Shown: piece after piece, positions 54,694 through 61,446 of the stretch
How the letters are laid out: every line of letters starts with the position of its first letter
How positions within the stretch are numbered: the stretch's first letter is position 1
Assembly: GCF_039543525.1 (NCBI RefSeq)
Contig: NZ_BAABJX010000062.1
Location: 62,001-126,000, forward strand
DNA length: 64,000 nucleotides
Reading direction: 5' to 3'
From: Algivirga pacifica
GTDB taxonomy: Bacteria; Bacteroidota; Bacteroidia; Cytophagales; Flammeovirgaceae
Notes under the pieces: model-generated
What the model was told of the DNA's origin: nothing
The model's database searches: none
What the model saw: the letters and a program-made list of their open reading frames with translations, nothing else
Translations under genes and position numbers: made by a program

Positions 54694-56103
54694 ATGAAGA
54701 CATTTCAACTCAAGACGAATCAGGCCAAAATATTGGCAGATACCCTGACGCCAGTGAGCATTTACCTTCGTTTAAGAGATCAATATCCCAATACGTTTTT
54801 ATTGGAGAGTTCCGATTACCATGGCGATGAGAATAGCTATACCTATATCTGTTGCGAACCAATGGCAGGGTTCTCTGTAGAGCAAGGAAAGTTAAAGAAG
54901 AGTTATCCGGATGGGAGTGAAGAGATAGAACAATTGGAGGATTATAGCGTAGCCGTTGAGCAGCTGAGTCAGTTTATGTCGGCCTTCAAGTCAGAGGACA
55001 TGGGGCATAAGTTTATCTCCAATGGGTTGTTTGGGTATATGACTTTTGATGCGGTACAATACTTTGAGGATATCCGTTTCAGAGCAAAAGATAAGGACGA
55101 GCAAATTCCAGAGATTTTTTATCAGGCCTTCCGTTTTGTCATCGCGATTGACCATTTCAAGAATGAGCTTTATGTTTTTGAGCATCAGTTGGCAGAGGAT
55201 ACTTCTCCTTCCCGTATTGACGAGATTTTGACAATTGTAAAGAGCCGTAACTATGGTCAGTTTGACTTCTCTTGTGTAGGAGAAGAAAGCAGCAGTTTTG
55301 AGGATGAAGAGTTTTTGGAAGTATTGAAAAAAGGGAAGGAGCATTGCTATAGAGGGGATGTTTTTCAGGTGGTATTGGCCAGACGTTTCCAGCGTGCCTT
55401 TAAAGGAGATGAGTTTAATGTGTATAGGGCTTTGCGTTCGATCAACCCTTCTCCTTATCTGTTCTATTTTGATTATGGCAGTTATAAAATATTTGGTTCT
55501 TCTCCAGAAGCACAGTTGGTAATCAAAGAAGATAAAGCAACCATACACCCTATTGCCGGAACATTCCGCAGAACAGGAAATGATACGGCAGATGCGGAGT
55601 TAGCCAAAGAACTATTGAAAGATCCTAAGGAAAATGCAGAGCATGTGATGTTGGTCGATCTTGCCCGTAATGATCTGAGCCGAAATGGAGGAGAGGTAGA
55701 AGTAGAGGTGTATAGAGAAGTACAGTATTACTCTCATTTGATCCATTTAGTATCAAAGGTAAGTGGAAAGTTAGGAGAATCTTCCGATCCAATTCGTGTG
55801 GTGGCAGATACGTTCCCTGCCGGAACCCTGTCGGGGGCGCCAAAGTATCGCGCATTGGAAATCATCGACGAGAATGAAACGGTAAGTAGAGGATATTATG
55901 GGGGAGCAATTGGTTTCCTGGGTTTTAATGGAGATTTCAACCATGCCATTATGATCCGTTCCTTCCTGAGTCAGAAAAATAATTTGTACTTCCAGGCAGG
56001 AGCCGGAGTAGTGGCGGCATCCTCACCAGAAAGTGAGCTACAGGAAGTACATAATAAGTTAGCGGCTCTCCGTAATGCCTTGGAACTGGCAGAAACCCTA
56101 TAA
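54694..56103 (+). CDS. trpE: Anthranilate synthase component I
   Basis: The 469-residue subunit turns chorismate and ammonia into anthranilate. The tryptophan feedback motif LLES is at 36-39 (NTFLLESSDY). The catalytic chorismate-binding core follows, with GDVFQVVLARRF, GSSPEAQLVI, HPIAGTFRR, the ELLKDPKENAEHVMLVDLARND segment and FPAGTLSGAPKYRALEI. The gene is the first of the operon and lies 26 bases after the attenuator T run. It is regulated by attenuation and probably by product inhibition. Confidence 0.96.
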   Translation: MKTFQLKTNQAKILADTLTPVSIYLRLRDQYPNTFLLESSDYHGDENSYTYICCEPMAGFSVEQGKLKKSYPDGSEEIEQLEDYSVAVEQLSQFMSAFKSEDMGHKFISNGLFGYMTFDAVQYFEDIRFRAKDKDEQIPEIFYQAFRFVIAIDHFKNELYVFEHQLAEDTSPSRIDEILTIVKSRNYGQFDFSCVGEESSSFEDEEFLEVLKKGKEHCYRGDVFQVVLARRFQRAFKGDEFNVYRALRSINPSPYLFYFDYGSYKIFGSSPEAQLVIKEDKATIHPIAGTFRRTGNDTADAELAKELLKDPKENAEHVMLVDLARNDLSRNGGEVEVEVYREVQYYSHLIHLVSKVSGKLGESSDPIRVVADTFPAGTLSGAPKYRALEIIDENETVSRGYYGGAIGFLGFNGDFNHAIMIRSFLSQKNNLYFQAGAGVVAASSPESELQEVHNKLAALRNALELAETL

Positions 56104-56129
56104 TCCATTTGCTTTAAACGAATAAGACC

Positions 56130-56708
56130 ATGAGTAAAAATATATTAGTAATCGATAACTACGACTCTTTTGTCTACAATCTGGTACACCTGATCAAGGA
56201 ACTAGGCTATGACCCTAAAGTCGTAAGAAATGATAAGATCACTTTGGAGGAAGTAGCTTCTTATGACAAGATCTTACTCTCTCCTGGGCCAGGAATCCCA
56301 TCAGAGGCAGGGATTATGCCTGAGTTACTGAAAACCTATGGAAGTAGTAAGAGTATTATGGGGGTATGCCTTGGACATCAGGCAATAGGAGAAGCTTTTG
56401 GGGCTACTTTATATAACATCCCTGAAGTATTGCATGGTATTGAAGGAAAGGTCAGTATCCTGAACCAGCAGACCAAGTTATTCAAAGGATTACCAGAGAC
56501 TTTTTCCATAGGACATTATCACTCCTGGATAATAGATAAGGAAAGTATTGATGAGTCTGTACTTGAGATTACCGCATTAAGCAAAGAGGGCTATGTGATG
56601 GCTGTAGCGCATAGGGAGTATGATGTGCAGGGAGTACAGTTCCATCCGGAATCGGTCTTGACGCAGTTTGGGAAGGAGATGATACAGAATTGGTTGGGGA
56701 AGGTATAA
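56130..56708 (+). CDS. trpG: Anthranilate synthase component II (glutamine amidotransferase)
   Basis: The 192-residue class I glutamine amidotransferase supplies ammonia to TrpE. The catalytic triad is Cys80 in GVCLGHQAIG with His and Glu in VQFHPESVLT. SPGPGIP forms the oxyanion strand. It starts 26 bases after trpE. Some organisms share this subunit with folate synthesis (PabA), but the position here is clearly with trpE. A heptad array starts at the stop codon, and a 323-base gap separates it from trpD. Confidence 0.95.
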   Translation: MSKNILVIDNYDSFVYNLVHLIKELGYDPKVVRNDKITLEEVASYDKILLSPGPGIPSEAGIMPELLKTYGSSKSIMGVCLGHQAIGEAFGATLYNIPEVLHGIEGKVSILNQQTKLFKGLPETFSIGHYHSWIIDKESIDESVLEITALSKEGYVMAVAHREYDVQGVQFHPESVLTQFGKEMIQNWLGKV

Positions 56709-56751
56709 GTTAAGAGGTAAAAGGTAAGAGGTAAGAAGTAAAAGGTAAAAG
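56704..56751. repeat. Heptad array (AAGGTAA units) starting at the trpG stop codon
   Basis: GTATAAGTTAAGAGGTAAAA continues with GGTAAGAGG and AAAGGTA units. The TAA stop at 56706-56708 is part of the first unit. Confidence 0.78.
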
Positions 56752-57031
56752 GTGTTTATCTATAAGCAGGAAGTTCAAGAGTTCAAATTCCGAACGAGGT
56801 ACGAGTAAGGAATTGCTCTTGGACCAAGCGGTTTACTACCTTGGTTAAGGTTTGTACTGACTACTTTTAAACTAGGGATGTATTTTCTGATCATACGAAG
56901 TAAACCGTGATAAAGTCTAATTTTCTCCTTTCAACTAGATTGAAAGGATTGGCAGCTGATTAACCTACCAACCACCTAACCACCTAACCACGCTGTAAGT
57001 CATCTTGAACGTTTGAAAATATAGAACAATC
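56752..57031. other. Gap between trpG and trpD without a gene
   Basis: No coding frame is credible here. It holds a small hairpin TCCTTTCaactaGATTGAAAGGA-like at about 56925-56950 and an 8-base repeat (AACCACCT units) at about 56963-56992. No promoter with both -33 and -7 boxes was recognised. Confidence 0.5.
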
Positions 57032-58039
57032 ATGAAACAACTATTAAATAAACTATTCGAATATAAAACCTTGAGCCGGGAAGAGGCCAAGAATACCTTA
57101 ATCAAATTAGCAAAGGGAGAGTATAACAATAGCCAAATGTCGGCTTTCTTGACGGTTTTCCTGATGCGTATGGTGACCGTGGAAGAATTATCCGGATTTA
57201 GGGATGCTATGCTGGAGCTGTGTGTTAAGGTAGACCTTAGTGATTACGATGTGATGGATATTGTGGGGACAGGAGGAGATGGGAAAGATACGTTCAACAT
57301 TTCGACGCTATCGTCTGTAGTGGTGGCAGCAGCAGGACAGTCCGTTGCCAAACATGGAAATAAGAGTGTTTCTTCTGTCTGTGGCTCTTCAAATGTATTG
57401 GACCATTTGGGGTATCAGTTTACCAATGACCATGACCTGTTGCGTAAAAGTTTGGATGAGACGAATATCTGCTTTTTACATGCTCCTTTATTTCACCCAG
57501 CCATGAAAAATGTAGCACCAGTACGTGGAGAGTTGGGCGTGAAAACTTTCTTTAATATGCTCGGGCCATTGGTAAATCCAGCTTTTCCAAAGAAACAGTT
57601 TTTGGGAGTATTTAATCTGGAAGTCGCTAGACTATATACGTATTTACAGCAGCAGACTGAGAATAACTTCTCGATCGTCTATGCGTTGGATGGCTATGAT
57701 GAGATTTCATTGACGGGAGACTTTAAGGTGATCTCTAATGAAGGGGAGAAGGTGTATAGTCCAGAGGATTTAGGTTTGCCAATAGTAGATGCAAAAGCAC
57801 TACATGGAGGGAATACCGTAGAAGAAGCGGCTCAGATTTTCATGGATATCCTAAAAGGGAACGGAAATGAGGCGCAGAATGCTGCCATTTTTGCCAATGC
57901 CGGAATGGCCTTGAGTAGTGGAAAAGGCATTACGCCAAAAGAGGGAGTGGAAGAAGCGAGAGAGGCTTTATTGTCAGGAAAAGCCTTGCAAACTTTCAAT
58001 ACATTGGTAGAACTATCTAAGTCTACAACTATCCTATAA
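57032..58039 (+). CDS. trpD: Anthranilate phosphoribosyltransferase
   Basis: The 335-residue enzyme joins anthranilate to PRPP. It carries the glycine-rich PRPP loop DIVGTGGDGKDTFNISTLSS, the KHGNKSVSSVCGSSNVLDHLG segment, the anthranilate-contact region VAPVRGELGVKTFFNMLGPL and the C-terminal ANAGMALSSGKGIT. Length and motifs are normal. Confidence 0.96.
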   Translation: MKQLLNKLFEYKTLSREEAKNTLIKLAKGEYNNSQMSAFLTVFLMRMVTVEELSGFRDAMLELCVKVDLSDYDVMDIVGTGGDGKDTFNISTLSSVVVAAAGQSVAKHGNKSVSSVCGSSNVLDHLGYQFTNDHDLLRKSLDETNICFLHAPLFHPAMKNVAPVRGELGVKTFFNMLGPLVNPAFPKKQFLGVFNLEVARLYTYLQQQTENNFSIVYALDGYDEISLTGDFKVISNEGEKVYSPEDLGLPIVDAKALHGGNTVEEAAQIFMDILKGNGNEAQNAAIFANAGMALSSGKGITPKEGVEEAREALLSGKALQTFNTLVELSKSTTIL

Positions 58040-58049
58040 CCGTGGGAGC

Positions 58050-58240
58050 AGTTGAGGCGGCTTACGCCGCTGGTTGAGTGGCACTGCGTGCCGTTGAGTG
58101 GAGCTTCGCTCCGTTGAGATGTACTTCGCAAGTTGAGATTCTGCAGTACTGCTCTTTCTCAACAGCCCGAAGGGCTACTAAACGGAGTGAAGCTCCACTC
58201 AACGGCACACAGAACACGCCATGTAATGGACTCAACAGAG
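58050..58240. repeat. Class B mini-hairpin array between trpD and trpC
   Basis: The first half has GTTGAG spacers around GCGGCttacGCCGC, GGCACtgcGTGCC, GGAGCttcGCTCC and ACTTcgcAAGT. The second half has CTCAAC spacers around AGCCCgaaGGGCT, GGAGtgaagCTCC and CCATgtaATGG, and parts of it are the reverse complement of the first half. The array can fold as one large hairpin or as a row of tiny ones. It interrupts the trp operon. Confidence 0.88.
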
Positions 58241-58277
58241 CTAGTTAGTAGTATGATGGATAAATATTAGAAACAAC

Positions 58278-59060
58278 ATGAACATACTTGATAAAATTGT
58301 TGCCCACAAAGAAGGCGAAGTAGCACTCCGAAAAGTAAAGAGAAGTATTGATGAACTGTCGAGCCGCCCTTGGTTTGATAGAGAGCCTGTTTCGGCTAAG
58401 AGTTGGATCACTAGTCCAAATCGTTCAGGGATTATTGCAGAGTTTAAGCGTCAGTCTCCTTCCAAAGGATTGATTAATGGAGAAGCAAAGGTGTCGGATG
58501 TAACGGAGGAATATATTGCAGCGGGAGCATCAGCATTATCTGTGTTGACAGACGAGCAGTTTTTTGGCGGAAAGATTGATGATCTATTGGCAGCAAGGGC
58601 AATCAATGCAGCACCTATTTTGAGAAAAGATTTTATTATAGATGAATATCAGATCTATGAAGCAAAGTCAGTAGGAGCGGATCTTATTTTGTTGATAGCT
58701 GCTTGTCTTCCTCCTGCAAGATTGAAGCAATTAGCAGCGAAAGCCAAAGAGCTAGGGATGCAGGTATTGATGGAAGTGCACAGTGAAGAAGAATTGACAG
58801 ATCACCTTAATGAGCATTTGGACTTGGTAGGGGTAAATAACCGTAACCTTAAAACCTTTGAGGTAAGTATTGAAACTTCTATTCGATTGTCTGAACTCAT
58901 TCCAAGGGATTTTGTGAAGATCTCAGAAAGTGGCATCAGTGATCCTGCGACGATCAAGCAGTTGAAACAATATGGCTATGAAGGCTTCTTGATAGGAGAG
59001 AATTTTATGAAAACCACAGATCCGGGAGCCGCTTGTAAAGCGTTTATAGCGCAACTATAG
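58278..59060 (+). CDS. trpC: Indole-3-glycerol phosphate synthase
   Basis: The 260-residue (beta/alpha)8 barrel makes indole-glycerol phosphate. Key segments are IIAEFKRQSPSKG (catalytic Lys), SVLTDEQFFGG, ILRKDFIIDEYQIYEA, LMEVHSEEEL, VGVNNRNLKTF and KISESGISDP. It is monofunctional; TrpF is a separate gene downstream. Confidence 0.96.
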   Translation: MNILDKIVAHKEGEVALRKVKRSIDELSSRPWFDREPVSAKSWITSPNRSGIIAEFKRQSPSKGLINGEAKVSDVTEEYIAAGASALSVLTDEQFFGGKIDDLLAARAINAAPILRKDFIIDEYQIYEAKSVGADLILLIAACLPPARLKQLAAKAKELGMQVLMEVHSEEELTDHLNEHLDLVGVNNRNLKTFEVSIETSIRLSELIPRDFVKISESGISDPATIKQLKQYGYEGFLIGENFMKTTDPGAACKAFIAQL

Positions 59061-59064
59061 CTTT

Positions 59065-59260
59065 TGTTCATAATGTTTAGTAGTAGAGCTTCGCTCGTTC
59101 ATGTTGTTTAGTTGTTGAATTGCTGAGGCAGCTTTTACTGCCTCAGCAATTCAACTCGAATCAACTTCCCGAAGGGAAAATTCGAGACGCCGTGTAACGG
59201 ATTCAACGATTCAACAACTAAACATTATGAACGAGCGAAGCTCTACTAAACAACATGAAC
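59065..59260. repeat. Class B repeat, inverted pair, between trpC and trpF
   Basis: Outer modules GTTCATAATGTTTAGTAGTA and the complementary TACTAAACAACATGAAC enclose GAGCttcGCTC, GCTGAGGCAGC/GCTGCCTCAGC-like, CTTCCCgaaGGGAA and CCGTgtaACGG hairpins. The last module supplies an in-frame ATG at 59255 for trpF. Confidence 0.85.
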
Positions 59261-59263
59261 AAA

Positions 59264-59887
59264 ATGAAGTTAAAAGTATGCGGCATGCGAGCGCCGCAAA
59301 ATATAGAAGAGGTACTGACATTATCTCCTGACTACCTAGGGTTTATCTTTTACGAGAAGTCCCCTCGATTTGTAGCAAATATTCCTGAGACCATTGATTT
59401 TATTAAGTCGTTGGGTCAAGTGAAGAAGGTAGGGGTATTTGTGAATGCTCCGGTAGAGGAGTTGCTGCAAATTGCTCAGCGATATGACTTGCAGGTGATA
59501 CAGTTACATGGAAAAGAGTCCGTAGAAACTTGTCGACAGGTGCGTGAGCAAGGCTATGAGGTTTTTAAGGTATTTGGTGTAGGGGAGGATTTTGATTTTT
59601 CTGTACTCAAACCTTATGAGGAGGTTGTCGATTACTTCCTTTTTGATACCAAGAGCAAGCAGCACGGAGGCACTGGAAAGACATTTGATTGGTCGGTTCT
59701 TCAAGGGTATGATAGTAAGGTGCCTTTCTTTTTAAGTGGAGGGGTAAGTTTGGAAAATCTCGAAGAAGTGAAGCAGCTGAACTTATCAACATTATATGGA
59801 ATTGATGTGAATAGTCGATTTGAAAACGCTCCGGCCCTGAAAGATGTTACTTTATTAAAGGAACTGAAGAAGGGACTGCAGTCTTAA
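59264..59887 (+). CDS. trpF: Phosphoribosylanthranilate isomerase
   Basis: The 207-residue (beta/alpha)8 barrel has the family motifs KVCGMR (catalytic Cys), VIQLHGKES, FDTKSKQHGGTGKTFDW (catalytic Asp) and FLSGGVSLEN. The start is taken at 59264 (MKLKVCGMR), which fits the family. An in-frame ATG at 59255 lies inside the repeat module and would add Met-Asn-Lys. It begins directly at the end of the repeat. Confidence 0.94.
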   Translation: MKLKVCGMRAPQNIEEVLTLSPDYLGFIFYEKSPRFVANIPETIDFIKSLGQVKKVGVFVNAPVEELLQIAQRYDLQVIQLHGKESVETCRQVREQGYEVFKVFGVGEDFDFSVLKPYEEVVDYFLFDTKSKQHGGTGKTFDWSVLQGYDSKVPFFLSGGVSLENLEEVKQLNLSTLYGIDVNSRFENAPALKDVTLLKELKKGLQS

Positions 59888-59920
59888 CGATTTAAAATAC
59901 ACAAGCAAACAATAACACTT

Positions 59921-61105
59921 ATGACATTTAAAACCCCAGACGAAAACGGATACTATGGTGATTTTGGAGGAGCATTTATTCCTGAAATGCTTTATCCGAA
60001 CGTAGATGAACTGAAGCAGGCTTACTTGGAAATGATTCAGGAAGAGGCTTTCCAGAAGGAGTTTGACCAGTTGTTGAAAGATTATGTAGGGAGGCCGACT
60101 CCTTTATACTATGCTCCTAATTTATCGGCGCATTATAAAACGAATATCTATCTGAAACGTGAAGACCTGAATCACACGGGAGCGCACAAGATCAATAATA
60201 CAATTGGTCAGATCCTGTTGGCAAAACGTTTGGGTAAAAAGAAAATTATTGCTGAAACAGGAGCTGGTCAACATGGTGTAGCAACAGCGACAGTCTGTGC
60301 CTTGATGGGGGTGGAGTGTATTGTCTACATGGGAGAGATTGATATGGCTCGCCAACGTCCCAATGTGGAGCGTATGCGTATCTTAGGAGCAGAGGTACGT
60401 CCGGCAACTAGTGGAAGTAAAACCCTCAAAGATGCAACCAATGAGGCGATGAGACATTGGATCAATAATCCAACAGACACACATTATATCATTGGTTCTG
60501 TGGTGGGACCTCATCCATACCCCGATATGGTTACTAGGTTTCAGTCGGTGATTTCGGAGGAAATGCGTATTCAGTTGAAAGAGCATATCGGTAGAGAAAC
60601 ACCAGATTACGTGATTGCTTGTGTAGGTGGGGGAAGTAATGCTGCAGGAGCCTTTTACCATTACCTGGATGAGCCGGAAGTAAACCTTGTTGCCGTAGAG
60701 GCCGCAGGGCACGGGGTACAGTCAGGGGAGTCTGCCGCAACCACGGCCTTGGGTAAGCCGGGAGTATTGCATGGCAGTAAGACAATCCTGATGCAGACGG
60801 AGGATGGACAAGTAGTAGAGCCTTATTCTATATCGGCAGGGTTGGACTACCCGGGTATAGGGCCTATTCACGCACATTTGTTCGCTTCAGGTAGAGCGTC
60901 ATTCCAATACGTAACCGATGAAGAAGCCATGCAGGCAGGGATACAGCTGAGCCGTATGGAAGGTATCATCCCGGCGATAGAGTCAGCACATGCTTTCGGA
61001 GCCCTTCAAAAGATTGATTTTAAAGAGGATGATGTAGTCATCGTTAATCTTTCGGGTAGAGGAGACAAAGACCTGGAGAGTTATATCAAGTGGGGAAAGT
61101 ATTAA
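59921..61105 (+). CDS. trpB: Tryptophan synthase beta chain
   Basis: The 394-residue PLP enzyme condenses indole with serine. PLP binds Lys90 in HTGAHKINN; the phosphate loop is GGGSNAAG; the conserved GRPTPLYYAP, AETGAGQHGVATAT and LSGRGDKD segments are all present. It is the standard TrpB1 form that works with TrpA. No trpA follows; the next gene is unrelated. Confidence 0.97.
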   Translation: MTFKTPDENGYYGDFGGAFIPEMLYPNVDELKQAYLEMIQEEAFQKEFDQLLKDYVGRPTPLYYAPNLSAHYKTNIYLKREDLNHTGAHKINNTIGQILLAKRLGKKKIIAETGAGQHGVATATVCALMGVECIVYMGEIDMARQRPNVERMRILGAEVRPATSGSKTLKDATNEAMRHWINNPTDTHYIIGSVVGPHPYPDMVTRFQSVISEEMRIQLKEHIGRETPDYVIACVGGGSNAAGAFYHYLDEPEVNLVAVEAAGHGVQSGESAATTALGKPGVLHGSKTILMQTEDGQVVEPYSISAGLDYPGIGPIHAHLFASGRASFQYVTDEEAMQAGIQLSRMEGIIPAIESAHAFGALQKIDFKEDDVVIVNLSGRGDKDLESYIKWGKY

Positions 61106-61446
61106 TGAAGAATGATTTGTAGGGGCGACCCCAAGTGGTCGCCCTTAGCCATAGTTGAACTTGAACACTATAGATAATAGATCTATTATTTTTTTGTACT
61201 ATAAACATACAGGGACATTGTTTTAAGGATAAATAGTGGTATTTTCGTTAGCTGAAATTAAAAATCGAATACTCTCAATACTGCATTAACCGATTAGAGG
61301 TTGTTTTTCTCAAAAAAAATAAGTGTGCAGATAGAGGACACAATAAAGACTTTCTTTGCTGCTACTAATAGGTTACGAAGCTTGATGGTATTCGTATTTA
61401 TATCACTTACAGGCATTTATCTACTCTCAAAAACTTTAATACCTGA
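61106..61446. other. Gap after trpB without a gene; no trpA
   Basis: The first 40 bases hold a GGGGCGAC hairpin (61121-61146). The rest is AT-rich and no coding frame or clear -33/-7 pair was found before the next gene. Confidence 0.6.
61121..61146. repeat. GGGGCGAC hairpin, copy 2
   Basis: AGGGGCGACC pairs with GGTCGCCCTT over a six-base loop, 16 bases after the trpB stop codon. It could serve as the end of the trp transcript, although it lacks a T run. Confidence 0.75.

Noticed and set aside
54991..55548. 185-residue open frame opposite trpE
   Set aside because: It is a shadow of the conserved trpE reading frame with no independent support.
58050..58240. Class B array as a CRISPR or attachment site
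   Set aside because: Repeat units are too short and irregular, spacers are constant rather than variable, and no integrase or cas gene is near.
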